Positions 19,232-29,228 of a stretch of DNA of 64,000 bases are shown here, one piece after another. The stretch lies in assembly GCA_003611805.1 (NCBI GenBank), contig RAYM01000017.1, forward strand, positions 108,862-172,861, written 5' to 3'. The stretch's first letter is position 1. Every line of letters begins with the position of its first letter. Both the position numbers and the translations under genes were made by a program. The DNA comes from a bacterium 1xD42-87 (GTDB lineage: Bacteria > Bacillota > Clostridia > Lachnospirales > Lachnospiraceae). The notes under the pieces are model-generated. The model saw only the letters and a list, made by a program, of their open reading frames with translations, made no database searches and was not told where the DNA came from.

Positions 19232-20410
19232 ATGAACGAACTGGAATTGAAATACGGCTGTAACCCAAATCAGAAGCCGTCCCGCATTTTTATGGCGGAC
19301 GGGAGTGAGCTGCCGATTCAGGTGCTGAACGGCAGACCGGGATATATCAACTTTTTGGATGCCTTTAACGGCTGGCAGCTGGTCAGCGAGTTAAAGAAGG
19401 CAACGGGGCTTCCGGCGGCGACCTCCTTTAAGCATGTATCCCCAGCCGGAGCGGCGGTAGGTCTTCCCTTAGAGGAGACTTTGGCAAAGATTTATTGGGT
19501 AGATGACCTGGGAGAACTTTCTCCGCTGGCGTGCGCATATGCAAGGGCGAGAGGCGCGGACAGAATGAGTTCCTTTGGGGATTTTATTGCCCTCTCCGAC
19601 GTGTGCGACGTGGACACGGCGCGTTTGATTAAGCGGGAAGTTTCGGACGGTGTGATCGCGCCGGGTTACGAGCCGGAGGCGCTGGAGATTTTGAAGGCAA
19701 AGAAAAAAGGCGTCTACAATGTGATTCGGATTGACGAGAGTTATGTGCCCGCGCCAACCGAAGTGAAGCAGGTGTACGGCATCAGCTTTGAGCAGGGCAG
19801 GAACGAGCTGAAAATCGACGACGCGTTCTTTGATAATATTGTGACGAAGGAAAAGAATCTGCCGAAGCAGGCGAAGATTGATCTGGCTATTGCCATGATC
19901 ACCCTGAAATACACGCAGTCCAATTCCGTATGCTATGTGAAAGACGGGCAGGCAATTGGCATCGGCGCGGGGCAGCAGTCCAGAATCCACTGTACGAGAC
20001 TGGCGGGCACAAAGGCGGACAACTGGTTCTTGAGACAGTCTCCCATCGTGTTAGACTTACAGTTTGTGGACGGCATCGGCAGGGCGGACAGGGATAATTC
20101 CATTGATCTCTATATCGGGGAAGACTATATGGATGTGCTGGCGGACGGCGCATGGCAGAAGATTTTCAAGGTGAAGCCGGAAGTATTTACAGCGGAAAAG
20201 AAGCGTGTGTGGCTGGATCAGATGAAGGGGGTGGCGCTCGGCTCGGATGCGTTCTTCCCCTTCGGGGACAATATTGAGCGCGCCCACAGGAGCGGTGTGC
20301 AGTATGTGGCGCAGCCCGGCGGTTCTGTGCGGGACGACAACGTGATCGAAGTGTGCGATAAGTACGGGATGACGATGTGCTTTACGGGGATACGGCTGTT
20401 CCATCATTAG
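19232..20410 (+). CDS. Stand-alone AICAR formyltransferase
   Basis: A 392-residue protein matching the transformylase half of PurH without the cyclohydrolase half: ELELKYGCNPNQKPS, ATSFKHVSPAGAAVG (with the catalytic Lys-His of the family) and SNSVCYVKDGQAIGIGAGQQSR. It transfers a formyl group from 10-formyl-tetrahydrofolate to AICAR giving FAICAR, the substrate of the PurO enzyme encoded immediately upstream (15-base gap). GGAGAG precedes the start. The split arrangement is known in some Clostridia. Confidence 0.92.
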   Translation: MNELELKYGCNPNQKPSRIFMADGSELPIQVLNGRPGYINFLDAFNGWQLVSELKKATGLPAATSFKHVSPAGAAVGLPLEETLAKIYWVDDLGELSPLACAYARARGADRMSSFGDFIALSDVCDVDTARLIKREVSDGVIAPGYEPEALEILKAKKKGVYNVIRIDESYVPAPTEVKQVYGISFEQGRNELKIDDAFFDNIVTKEKNLPKQAKIDLAIAMITLKYTQSNSVCYVKDGQAIGIGAGQQSRIHCTRLAGTKADNWFLRQSPIVLDLQFVDGIGRADRDNSIDLYIGEDYMDVLADGAWQKIFKVKPEVFTAEKKRVWLDQMKGVALGSDAFFPFGDNIERAHRSGVQYVAQPGGSVRDDNVIEVCDKYGMTMCFTGIRLFHH

Positions 20411-20484
20411 GATAAATGGCGGACGCGCGGGCGGAAAATGATTTCAGAGGATAAAACAGCGGCGTAATAAAAAGCGGGAGGAAA

Positions 20485-20513
20485 TTGCTTTTTTGGGGCA
20501 GTCGTGGTAAAAT
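20485..20513 (+). promoter_or_regulatory. Probable promoter of ptb-buk
   Basis: TTGCTT (20485-20490) and TAAAAT (20508-20513) are 17 bases apart. The leader that follows contains the inverted repeat ATTTGCGA / TCGCAAAT (20535-20542 and 20553-20560) upstream of the ribosome binding site AAAGGAG, which could act as an operator or leader hairpin. Confidence 0.55.
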
Positions 20514-20601
20514 TTAGTCGTTGTGAGATAGGGGATTTGCGAGGGAAGGAAGTCGCAAATGCTAATAAAGATAATAATAACAAAGGAGTGGAAAAGGGAC
20601 A

Positions 20602-21522
20602 ATGAGTAAGAGTTTTGAGGATCTGTTATCAAAGGTTTCCGAGTGTGAGATGAAGAAGGTTGCGGTAGCGGTGGCGCAGGACAGCGCGGTTCTCGAGGCT
20701 GTGGCTGCGGCGAAGGAGAGGGGCATCGCGGAGGCGATCCTTGTGGGCGACGCTGACAAAATCAAAGAGGTGGCGGAGGCAGACAAGGTTGACATCAGCG
20801 GCTTCGAGATCATTGATGAGAAGGATAACTATGAGGCGGCTTTGAAGGCGGTCAATCTGGTGCACGAGGGCAAGGCAGATATGTACATGAAGGGTCTGAT
20901 CGACACAAAATCCTTCTTAAAGAGCGTGCTGGACAAGGAAGTCGGCTTGAGAACGGGCAAGGCGTTGTCTCATGTATGCGTGTTTGAGGTGGAGGGGATC
21001 GATCATCTCCTGTTCCTGACGGACGTTGCTTTTATGACATATCCCACGCTGGAGGATAAGGTGCATATCATTGAGAATACGGTGGATGTGTGCCATGCGT
21101 GCGGCATTCCGAACCCGAAGGTTGCGCCCCTCGCGGCAGTCGAGGTAGTGAATCCCAAGATGCCTGTCACGGTGGAAGCTGACGAACTGACGAAGATGTG
21201 CGAGGAAGGAAAAATCTCCGGCTGTGTTGTGGATGGTCCCCTTTCGCTGGATCTGGCGATCGACCCCGAGGCGGCGAAGCATAAAGGCGCGGAAGGCAGA
21301 AAAATCGTGGGCGATGCGGATGTGCTGCTCTTCCCCGACATCCATGCGGGCAACCTCGTTTACAAGTGTCTGGTACATACGGCAAAGGTAAAGAACGGCA
21401 ACATTCTGACGGGCACGAAGGCTCCTGTTATCCTGACATCCCGTTCCGACGATTTTGAGACGAAAGTAAATTCCCTTGCGCTCGGCGCGGTTATGGCAGG
21501 CGCGATGGCAAAGATGAACTGA
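20602..21522 (+). CDS. ptb: Phosphate butyryltransferase
   Basis: A 306-residue protein of the phosphate acetyl/butyryltransferase family, with MYMKGLIDTKSFLKSVL, LTDVAFMTYPTLEDKVHIIENT, GPLSLDLAIDPEAA and LLFPDIHAGNLVYK. It converts butyryl-CoA and phosphate to butyryl-phosphate and CoA. Directly followed by butyrate kinase, the two make butyrate and ATP from butyryl-CoA, the alternative to the butyryl-CoA:acetate CoA-transferase route. AAAGGAG lies before the ATG. GC content is higher than in the glycan cluster, consistent with a highly expressed core gene. Confidence 0.94.
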   Translation: MSKSFEDLLSKVSECEMKKVAVAVAQDSAVLEAVAAAKERGIAEAILVGDADKIKEVAEADKVDISGFEIIDEKDNYEAALKAVNLVHEGKADMYMKGLIDTKSFLKSVLDKEVGLRTGKALSHVCVFEVEGIDHLLFLTDVAFMTYPTLEDKVHIIENTVDVCHACGIPNPKVAPLAAVEVVNPKMPVTVEADELTKMCEEGKISGCVVDGPLSLDLAIDPEAAKHKGAEGRKIVGDADVLLFPDIHAGNLVYKCLVHTAKVKNGNILTGTKAPVILTSRSDDFETKVNSLALGAVMAGAMAKMN

Positions 21523-21607
21523 TTGAGCAAGCCAGACCGCGAGGACTGCTTCGCAGCCTCGGCAGATTGCGTGAGCTGAACGACTCAGAAAATAGAAGGA
21601 GGAAAAT

Positions 21608-22675
21608 ATGGCAATCAAAAGTTTAATTATCAATCCCGGTTCCACATCTACAAAGATTGGTGTGTTTGAGGATGAAACTCTCCTGTTTGAGGAGACTTTG
21701 AGACATTCCACGGAAGAGATCGCACAGTATGAGAAAATTGTGGATCAGAAGGACTTCCGCAGAAAGATCATCGAGGATCTGTTGAAGGAAAAAGATTTTG
21801 ACATCAAGTCCCTGAATATGGTAGTGGGACGCGGCGGCATGCTGAAGCCGATTCCGGGCGGCACCTATGCGGTGACTGATGATCTGTTAGAGGATTTAAA
21901 GATCGGCGTGCAGGGACCTCACGCATCCAATCTGGGCGGTATTCTGGCGAGAGAGATTGGCGATTCCATCGGCGTTCCGTCTTATATTGTTGATCCTGTG
22001 GTTGTTGACGAGCTGGAGCCTGTTTCCAGATACTCCGGCGTGCCGGAACTGCCGAGAACCAGCGTGTTCCATGCGCTGAACCAGAAAGCGGTTGCGAAGC
22101 GTTACGCGAAGGAGCAGGGCAAGGCTTACGATTCCCTCAATCTGGTTGTGGTGCATATGGGCGGCGGCGTGTCCGTGGGCGCGCACAAGAAGGGCTGTGT
22201 GGTGGATGTGTTTAACGCCCTTGACGGCGACGGCGCATTCTCTCCCGAGAGGGCGGGTGCGGTACCTAGCGGTGCACTCATAAAAATGTGCTTTTCGGGG
22301 AAATATACAGAGAAAGAAGTTTACAAGAAATTTGTGGGCGGCGGCGGCTTCAACGCATACTGCGGAACCAACGACATGCGCGATGTGGAGAAGATGGTGC
22401 AGAATGGAGATAAGAAGGCGGAGGAAGTCAGAGAGGCTTTCATCACGCAGGTGGCAAAGGATATCGGCGCTATGGCATGTGTATTGCAGGGCAAGGTGGA
22501 CCAGATCATTGTGACCGGCGGTATCGCTTACGACAAGGTAGTCGTTGGAGGGCTTAAAGAGAAAGCGGAGTGGATTGCTCCCATGACGGTATATCCCGGC
22601 GAGGATGAGCTGATGGCTTTGGTACAAGGCGGGCTACGTATCCTGCGCGGTGAGGAAGAGCTGAAAGTATATTGA
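21608..22675 (+). CDS. buk: Butyrate kinase
   Basis: A 355-residue acetokinase-family enzyme: [13 protein letters not shown] (phosphate-binding strand), [27 protein letters not shown] and VTGGIAYDK are the family signatures. It transfers phosphate from butyryl-phosphate to ADP, yielding butyrate and ATP. An 85-base gap after ptb contains a hairpin (GAGG.CTGC / GCAG.CCTC around 21541-21562) that may tune expression between the two genes. GGAGG precedes ATG 21608, and a strong terminator follows. Confidence 0.95.
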   Translation: MAIKSLIINPGSTSTKIGVFEDETLLFEETLRHSTEEIAQYEKIVDQKDFRRKIIEDLLKEKDFDIKSLNMVVGRGGMLKPIPGGTYAVTDDLLEDLKIGVQGPHASNLGGILAREIGDSIGVPSYIVDPVVVDELEPVSRYSGVPELPRTSVFHALNQKAVAKRYAKEQGKAYDSLNLVVVHMGGGVSVGAHKKGCVVDVFNALDGDGAFSPERAGAVPSGALIKMCFSGKYTEKEVYKKFVGGGGFNAYCGTNDMRDVEKMVQNGDKKAEEVREAFITQVAKDIGAMACVLQGKVDQIIVTGGIAYDKVVVGGLKEKAEWIAPMTVYPGEDELMALVQGGLRILRGEEELKVY

Positions 22676-22700
22676 GAAAAGGATTCTCATGCAATATGAG

Positions 22701-22740
22701 GCGGCGGAGGGGCAGAAAGGTAAGCCCCTTCGCCGTTTTC
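22701..22740 (+). terminator. Terminator of the ptb-buk operon
   Basis: GGCGGAGGGGC pairs with GCCCCTTCGCC around an AGAAAGGTAA loop and is followed by GTTTTC, 26 bases after the buk stop. Confidence 0.7.
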
Positions 22741-22885
22741 TCGCCGAATGCGGCGGAATACGAGGGGTTTTGCTTGAATTTGCTACCTTTATCTGGTAAA
22801 ATATAGTTTGATGTTTTGTTATGGTGGGGATTTTTTGAGAGAAAGGCATGTGCCAGGCGGCTGGTCACATGGGAATGAGAAAACT

Positions 22886-25450
22886 ATGAGCGTGGTACAA
22901 AAAATATTCGGAACGCACAGTGAACGGGAGATCAAGCGCATTAACGGGCTGGTTGACAAAATCGAGGGTATGCGTCCTGAGATGATGGAATTGACAGATG
23001 AGCAGATGCGTGATAAGACGAAGGAGTTTAAGAAAAGGCTCTCCGAAGGTGAGACTTTGGACAACCTTTTACCAGAGGCTTATGCGCTTGTCCGGGAAGC
23101 GGCGAGAAGGGTGCTTAACACGGAACATTACAGAGTACAGCTGATCGGCGGCATTATCCTGCATCAGGGCCGTATCGCGGAGATGAGAACTGGTGAAGGT
23201 AAGACACAGACCTGTCTCCTGCCGGCTTATCTGAATGCGCTGGAGGGAAAGGGCGTGCATGTTGTCACGGTCAACGACTATCTGGCGAAGCGTGACGCGG
23301 AGTGGATGGGACAGGTGCATGAATTTCTCGGACTGAAGGTGGGATGCGTTCTAAACGATATGAAGCCCGAGGAGCGCCGGGAGGCATACAACTGCGACAT
23401 TACCTATGTGACAAACAATGAGCTTGGCTTCGATTATCTTCGTGACAATATGGTCATCTACAAGGAACAGCTCGTGCTCAGGGAACTTCATTATGCCATC
23501 ATCGACGAGGTGGACTCGGTGCTGATCGACGAGGCGAGGACCCCGCTGATCATATCCGGGCAGAGCGGTAAGTCCACGAAACTTTACGAGGCGTGCGATA
23601 TTCTGGCAAAACAGCTCACCCGCGGTGAGGACATGGAAGAACTGACCAAGATGGACGCCATCATGGGCGTGGAGAGGGAAGAAACCGGGGACTTTATCGT
23701 GAACGAGAAGGACAAGGTGGTGAACCTGACCGCGCAGGGCGTTTCCAAGGTGGAGCGTTTCTTCCAGATCGAGAATCTTGCCGACCCGGAAAATCTGGAA
23801 ATCCAGCACAACATCATACTGGCTCTGCGGGCGCATAATCTGATGTTCCGCGATCAGGATTATGTGGTGAAGGATGATCAGGTTATGATCGTGGATGAGT
23901 TTACCGGGCGTATCATGCCGGGACGTCGTTATTCCGACGGTCTGCATCAGGCGATTGAGGCGAAGGAGCATGTGAAGGTGAAGCGGGAGAGCAAGACGCT
24001 CGCCAACATTACTTTCCAGAATTTCTTTAATAAATTTGAGAAAAAAGCGGGCATGACAGGTACGGCGCTCACGGAGGAAAAGGAGTTCCGTGACATTTAC
24101 GGCATGGATGTGGTAGCGATCCCCACGAATAAGCCTGTGGCACGTATCGATCAGCAGGACGCTGTCTATAAAACAAGAAAAGAAAAACTCAAGGCTATTC
24201 TTCATGCGGTACAGGAGGCGCACGCCAAGGGACAGCCCGTTCTGGTGGGCACGATCAATATCGACGCTTCGGAAGAGCTTTCCGCCATCTTTAAGAGAAA
24301 CGGTCTGGAGCATAAGGTGCTGAACGCCAAGTTCCACGAGCTGGAGGCGGAGATCGTGGCGGATGCCGGCATTCACGGCGCAGTTACCATCGCCACCAAC
24401 ATGGCGGGCCGTGGTACGGATATCAAGCTGGACGAGGAGGCGAGAGCGGCGGGCGGCCTTATGATCATCGGCACGGAGCGGCATGAGTCGAGACGTATCG
24501 ACAACCAGCTCAGAGGTCGAAGCGGTCGTCAGGGTGATCCCGGCGAATCAAAGTTCTTTATCTCGCTGGAAGACGATCTGATGAGGCTGTTCGGTTCCGA
24601 CCGCATGATTACTATGTTTAACGCGCTTGGCATCCCGGAAGGGCAGGAGATTGAGCACAGCGCGCTGACTAAGGCGATTGAGACGGCGCAGAAGAAAATA
24701 GAGAACAACAACTTCGGTATCAGAAAGAGCCTGCTTGAGTACGATCAGGTGATGAACGAACAGAGAGAGATCATATATGAAGAGAGACGCCGCGTCCTGG
24801 ACGGCGAGAGCATGAGGGACGCGATCTACAAGATGATCACGGATATCGTTGAAAACTGCGTGGATATCTGCATCGGTGACGACTCCGATTTTGAGGACTG
24901 GGATTACAATGAGTTGAATACCCTGCTGATTCCCACGGTGCCGTTAAAGCCGGTGGATGCGTCGAGGGTGTTGAAGCCCAAGAAAAACAGTCTCAAACAG
25001 CAGCTAAAGGAGGAGGCTGTGAAGCTCTACGAGAGCAAGGAGGCGGAGTTCCCGGAGCCCGAGGCGATCCGCGAGATCGAGCGCGTGATCCTGCTCAAGG
25101 TGATAGACAGAAAGTGGATGGACCACATCGACGACATGGACCAGCTCCGTCAGGGCGCTGGCTTACAGGCTTACGGACAGAAGGACCCGCTGGTGGAGTA
25201 CAAGCTGAACGGTTACGAGATGTTTGACGAGATGACGCAGAACATCAAGGAAGAGACCGTGCGTCTGCTCTTCCGTGTGCGCATCGAGCAGAAGGTGGAG
25301 AGAGAACAGGTAGCCAAGGTAACCGGCACCAACAAGGACGACACCCTGCAGAAAGGCCCCGTGAAGCGTGCGGAGGCGAAGGTTTATCCCAACGATCCGT
25401 GCCCTTGCGGGAGCGGGAAGAAGTATAAGCAGTGCTGCGGGAGGAAATAA
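22886..25450 (+). CDS. secA: Preprotein translocase ATPase SecA
   Basis: I place the start at ATG 22886 (854 residues, MSVVQKIFG), the usual SecA beginning; an in-frame upstream ATG at 22808 would add 26 unlikely residues. Walker A is MRTGEGKT, the DEAD box is [16 protein letters not shown], and [11 protein letters not shown] and [13 protein letters not shown] mark the second motor domain. The tail carries a zinc-binding SEC-C motif ([13 protein letters not shown]). It drives proteins through SecYEG at the membrane. prfB follows, as in Bacillus. Confidence 0.97.
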   Translation: MSVVQKIFGTHSEREIKRINGLVDKIEGMRPEMMELTDEQMRDKTKEFKKRLSEGETLDNLLPEAYALVREAARRVLNTEHYRVQLIGGIILHQGRIAEMRTGEGKTQTCLLPAYLNALEGKGVHVVTVNDYLAKRDAEWMGQVHEFLGLKVGCVLNDMKPEERREAYNCDITYVTNNELGFDYLRDNMVIYKEQLVLRELHYAIIDEVDSVLIDEARTPLIISGQSGKSTKLYEACDILAKQLTRGEDMEELTKMDAIMGVEREETGDFIVNEKDKVVNLTAQGVSKVERFFQIENLADPENLEIQHNIILALRAHNLMFRDQDYVVKDDQVMIVDEFTGRIMPGRRYSDGLHQAIEAKEHVKVKRESKTLANITFQNFFNKFEKKAGMTGTALTEEKEFRDIYGMDVVAIPTNKPVARIDQQDAVYKTRKEKLKAILHAVQEAHAKGQPVLVGTINIDASEELSAIFKRNGLEHKVLNAKFHELEAEIVADAGIHGAVTIATNMAGRGTDIKLDEEARAAGGLMIIGTERHESRRIDNQLRGRSGRQGDPGESKFFISLEDDLMRLFGSDRMITMFNALGIPEGQEIEHSALTKAIETAQKKIENNNFGIRKSLLEYDQVMNEQREIIYEERRRVLDGESMRDAIYKMITDIVENCVDICIGDDSDFEDWDYNELNTLLIPTVPLKPVDASRVLKPKKNSLKQQLKEEAVKLYESKEAEFPEPEAIREIERVILLKVIDRKWMDHIDDMDQLRQGAGLQAYGQKDPLVEYKLNGYEMFDEMTQNIKEETVRLLFRVRIEQKVEREQVAKVTGTNKDDTLQKGPVKRAEAKVYPNDPCPCGSGKKYKQCCGRK

Positions 25451-25543
25451 GATTAAAAGCGGACTGTCTTTAAAAAATTTATTGATTTTAAAGTAGGAAC
25501 TGCAAAGATGTATTTAAAACAGTAAGAAAGAAGGTGACGTTAA

Positions 25544-26648
25544 GTGGTAGAATTAGACAATATGAAATCGGAGCTTTTAGCATACGAAAGTCCCTTAGCG
25601 GAAGTGAGGGATTCACTTTAACTTAGCAGATAAGGTAAAGCGGATCGAAGAGCTTGACATGGAAATGCAGGCGCCGGACTTCTGGGACGACCCGGAGAAA
25701 TCCAATCAGAAGATGCGGGAGTCCAAGGGGCTTAAGGATATCGTGGAGACGATGGACGGTCTTTCCAGCCAGTACAATGACATTCTGGAACTGATCGAGC
25801 TGGGCTATGAGGACAACGATCCGGCGATCATTCCCGATATTGAGGAGGAGCTTGGCTCCTTTAAGGAGACGTTTGAGAATATCAGAATCAGCACGCTTCT
25901 TTCGGGCGAATATGACAAAAACAATGCGATCCTTAAGTTAAATGCCGGGGCGGGCGGCACGGAGAGCTGCGATTGGTGCAGTATGCTCTACCGCATGTAT
26001 ACGCGTTGGGCGGAGCGCAAGGGCTATTCGCTGGAAGTGATTGACTATCTGGATGGCGACGAGGCGGGCATCAAGTCTGTGACCTTCCAGATCAACGGGG
26101 AAAATGCCTACGGCTATCTGAAATCGGAGAAGGGCGTGCACAGGCTTGTGCGGATTTCCCCTTTTAACGCGCAGGGAAAGAGGCAGACTTCCTTTGTGTC
26201 CCTCGACGTGATGCCGGACATTGAGGAGGACGTGGATGTGGAAGTGAAGGACGAGGATATCCGTATCGACACTTACCGAAGCAGCGGCGCGGGCGGTCAG
26301 CACATCAACAAGACGTCCTCGGCGATCCGCATCACCCATTTCCCGACGGGTATCGTGGTGACCTGCCAGAACGAGCGCAGCCAGTTCCAGAACAAGGACA
26401 AGGCGATGCAGATGCTGAAGGCAAAGCTCTATATGTTAAAGCAGGAGGAGAACGCGGAAAAGCTGTCGGATATCCGCGGCGATGTGAAGGAAATCGGCTG
26501 GGGCAACCAGATCCGCTCCTATGTGATGCAGCCTTACACCATGGTGAAAGACCATCGGACCAACGAGGAGTCCGGCAATGTGGACGCGGTGATGGACGGA
26601 GCGATCGATCCGTTTATCAATGCGTATTTGAAGTGGATTAACAGCTAA
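25544..26648 (+). CDS. prfB: Peptide chain release factor 2, with programmed +1 frameshift
   Basis: Translation begins at GTG 25544 behind GAAGGTGACG and reads 25 codons to CTT 25616-25618, then meets TAA 25619-25621. Slipping +1 (skipping T25619) continues with AAC 25620-25622 in the frame that runs to 26648. An internal Shine-Dalgarno-like GTGAGGG sits just upstream of the slip site. The product has the tripeptide anticodon SPF and the catalytic GGQ (SSGAGGQHINKTSSA). RF2 releases peptides at UGA and UAA. Here the in-frame stop is UAA rather than the usual UGA. A long N-terminal extension is absent, so the joined protein has normal length. Confidence 0.95.
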
Positions 26649-26675
26649 ATATTTTTAGGCAGATACGGTTAGCGG

Positions 26676-26714
26676 AGCCGACCCTTGTGAGATATCGTCA
26701 GGGGTCGGCTTTTT
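26676..26714 (+). terminator. Terminator after prfB
   Basis: AGCCGACCCT (26676-26685) pairs with AGGGGTCGGCT (26700-26710) with one bulge, followed by TTTT. The 185 bases between it and the converging DUF975 gene hold no gene that I can see. Confidence 0.75.
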
Positions 26715-26899
26715 CAAATGTTTTCTGATTGGAAATAGAAAAAAACATGTGCAAAATATCTGATAATGAAATAGTATCTATATCCCCAATAATCAAAGCA
26801 TACAACATACTCGTTGGAATTGCACGTATCATATAGTGTTTATTCCAAAATATTCCAAAATATCGTAGAAAAATTATGTATGGAGAAAATGGAGACTGC

Positions 26900-27643
26900 C
26901 TAAACAGCAGCCTCCGCATTATTTCTGATCAGATCCAGAAAGAACTCCGCCTCGGTCGCCGCCATATAGGGGATAACCCATAACAGCGCGAGTCCCCATG
27001 ACAACAGCCCGAGAAGCATGAGTGGAAGAAAGCTCACATACAGATAGAAGAGCCGACCCTTGTGGTGAACCATGAGACGTCGGCTTTTTTGCAGCAGCTC
27101 TTTTGCCGTGTACTGCGGAAAATCGTGGAGCAGGAAATAAGTCTGGGCATAAAAGAGACTCAGCATGACGGAAACCGTCCCCGACAGAATCAGGGAGAGT
27201 GCATAGGGCAGCATGAGACTCATCATTTTATCCAGATGATTGACATTTGCCAGCATCATATAATTCAAAATAATCTGGGGCAGGCTCGACAGATAGGTAA
27301 TCAGCGTGATCCATGCCTGTATGGTGATTGCCTTGTCAGGGCAGAGCTGGAAACCGTAAAACAGGTCGCCCACGGAAACTGGGCGTCCGCAGATCAGTTT
27401 CAGGTAAAGGTAGGCGCTGCCTGAGGAAAACAGTCCGGTCAGAACGGAAACCAGAAACATTATCGCGTAATAGATAATCGTGCCAGGGATCGTGGAGAGA
27501 TCCACGAGCAGCCCTACGGTGAGAGAGACAGTGCCTGTAATTGCGCCTACGATCATAAAAGCGCCGATTGTTGTGCCGTAATGTCCGAGCAGATGTTCTC
27601 TGGCGCTGGCTTTCAGTTCTGCGGAAGATTTAAATTGGTTCAT
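26900..27643 (-). CDS. DUF975 family membrane protein
   Basis: A 247-residue integral membrane protein with five to six hydrophobic segments (for example AFMIVGAITGTVSLTVGLLV, LLGLLSWGLALLWVIPYM). The N-terminal SSAELKASAREHLLGHYG, SGSAYLYLKLICGRPVSVGDLFYGF and the C-terminal WVIPYMAATEAEFFLDL are typical of DUF975, a family common in Clostridia and of unknown function. It converges on prfB and stands alone. Expression would be from a promoter near 27660-27690 on the minus strand. Confidence 0.82.
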   Translation of the reverse strand: MNQFKSSAELKASAREHLLGHYGTTIGAFMIVGAITGTVSLTVGLLVDLSTIPGTIIYYAIMFLVSVLTGLFSSGSAYLYLKLICGRPVSVGDLFYGFQLCPDKAITIQAWITLITYLSSLPQIILNYMMLANVNHLDKMMSLMLPYALSLILSGTVSVMLSLFYAQTYFLLHDFPQYTAKELLQKSRRLMVHHKGRLFYLYVSFLPLMLLGLLSWGLALLWVIPYMAATEAEFFLDLIRNNAEAAV

Positions 27644-27690
27644 ACTAATATTATGTCAACCTTTCTTGGGCATTCAACAGTACCCGTAGT

Positions 27691-28347
27691 TTACACCGCC
27701 TCATCATAGTTCATGCCGCGGTATTTATTGACTGCGTCGGAGGACTTCATATCCTTCTGATAAGGATTATCCTCATTGCGGTATTTGATCTGGGTGGCTG
27801 TAGTGCCGCCGGATACATAGGTGCGACCACATTCCGGGCAGACCGCCGTGTGGATGGACACGTTGCATGCGACTACCTTGCCGTTGTTTTTTTCGGCTTT
27901 CTGGTAAGCGTTGCTCACATGCTCTTGCTCGTGGCTTCTGACTCTCGCCGCCGCTGATTTCGGATCAATATGTGCCGCCGCTTTGAAGGAGACGTCGCCC
28001 TCGTCGGAACCGTCCTTGTATTTGCGGTTCTTGCATGTCTCGCATTCTGCGGGGGATGATTTCTTCCCCGCCTGTTTTTCGGTAGATTCACCGGGGTTGC
28101 GGATGATGACGCGACCGTCTTCGGACTCCTGCGCGACGCCAGGCATACCCTGTGCAGCTGTCTGCCCTGCATCGGAAGAATGACCGCGCCCTGCCGCGCC
28201 GGCTCCGTCATGCCGCTCCTGTCTGGAAGAGGCGGCGCCTGCGGGCTGTTCCTGCGCGGAAGAGGCAGCAGCAGAAGGTTCGATATACGTGTTATACGCG
28301 CCATAAGGATTGTAATAGGAAGCTCCCATAATCGGAGAAATCGTCAT
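27691..28347 (-). CDS. Putative HExxH metalloprotease-like protein (SprA-related)
   Basis: A 218-residue protein. The first 100 residues are low-complexity, rich in Ala, Gly, Gln and Ser. The rest holds two CxxC pairs (CETCKNRKY and VCPECGRTYVSGG) and RSHEQEHVSNAYQKAE, which contains HEQEH, an HExxH zinc motif. This arrangement resembles the SprA-related family of putative metalloproteases. There is no signal peptide, so it would be cytoplasmic or exported otherwise. The name is tentative. Confidence 0.6.
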   Translation of the reverse strand: MTISPIMGASYYNPYGAYNTYIEPSAAASSAQEQPAGAASSRQERHDGAGAAGRGHSSDAGQTAAQGMPGVAQESEDGRVIIRNPGESTEKQAGKKSSPAECETCKNRKYKDGSDEGDVSFKAAAHIDPKSAAARVRSHEQEHVSNAYQKAEKNNGKVVACNVSIHTAVCPECGRTYVSGGTTATQIKYRNEDNPYQKDMKSSDAVNKYRGMNYDEAV

Positions 28348-28442
28348 AACGTTACCCTGCCTTTCTGGTTACATGATATTTTTGGTTCGTATTTGAAAGC
28401 TTGGTCCGGCCGTTTCCTTATTATGTTATAATTATATAGCGG

Positions 28443-28955
28443 TTAGTCCTGATCCAACCCGTCCCACATATCGTAAATTTCTTCCATCATCTCATAGTAG
28501 GAGACGCCGTACTGCTCCTCGCAGACCTTATTGACTTCATCAGTCAGTTCCGGGGAGAGCTTGGGAAGTGAAAACACCAGCCATACGGCAAAGACGCAGA
28601 ATGCCACGTCCAGCGCCAGCCCGGTAATACAGCAGATCATGCCCGCTTTTGCCTTGCCGACCATTTTTCTGGCGCCGCCTTTGGAGAGGATTGCCAGAAT
28701 AATGCCGACGCCGCCCAGAAGAAACGGCATGGACAGCCGCAGCAGCAAAAGGCTTCCGAGTGTGATAATACCCAGAATCATAGAGGCGGTAGCCATATGG
28801 TCGCCCCTGCTCTTCGTGGGGGCAGGCGGTAAAGGCGCGCCGTAGGGATTGTAAGGGTTATTGCCGTTGTATGGGTTGTTGTTATACGGATTGTTATTGT
28901 AAGGATTGTAACCGCCGCCGGGTCCGCCCTGCGGATTGTTTGGTCCATAGTCCAT
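28443..28955 (-). CDS. Small membrane protein with Asn/Tyr/Pro-rich repeats (DUF4190-like)
   Basis: A 170-residue protein. Residues 1-45 contain tandem NPYNN/NPYNG repeats and a PPAP linker, followed by two or three membrane segments (ASMILGIITLGSLLLLRLS, AGMICCITGLALDVAFCVFAVWLVF). The layout of a disordered proline-rich head and DUF4190-like hairpin is common in Gram-positive envelopes. An acidic soluble tail ends in WDGLDQD. Function unknown. Confidence 0.65.
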   Translation of the reverse strand: MDYGPNNPQGGPGGGYNPYNNNPYNNNPYNGNNPYNPYGAPLPPAPTKSRGDHMATASMILGIITLGSLLLLRLSMPFLLGGVGIILAILSKGGARKMVGKAKAGMICCITGLALDVAFCVFAVWLVFSLPKLSPELTDEVNKVCEEQYGVSYYEMMEEIYDMWDGLDQD

Positions 28956-29228
28956 CGTGTATGCCTCATTTTCGTTATTAGTATTTGTGACGGGGAATGC
29001 GAAGCATTCTCTGAATTGTCGCTGCAGGGCAGCAATTTTTTATAGTTTAGCATATTTTTACGAAAAAAACCATAGCTTCGCATGTGCGGACAGCTTTTTC
29101 TTTCATTTTTTCTTATTTAGGTATGCATTTCCTGTGGCGGATTTCGAATTTATCCTGTATAATAAAAACGTTAGGCAAAAGAATGCATGTATACTTTACT
29201 GCGATGAAGTGATAAAGAAGAGGGTATT

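Noticed and set aside
23351..24484. 377-residue minus-strand frame inside secA
   Set aside because: Antisense shadow of a conserved gene; no ribosome binding site or recognisable motif.
25544..25621. prfB as a pseudogene broken by an early stop
   Set aside because: The CTT TAA C context, the Shine-Dalgarno-like GAGGG and the match of both flanking frames to RF2 show programmed +1 frameshifting.
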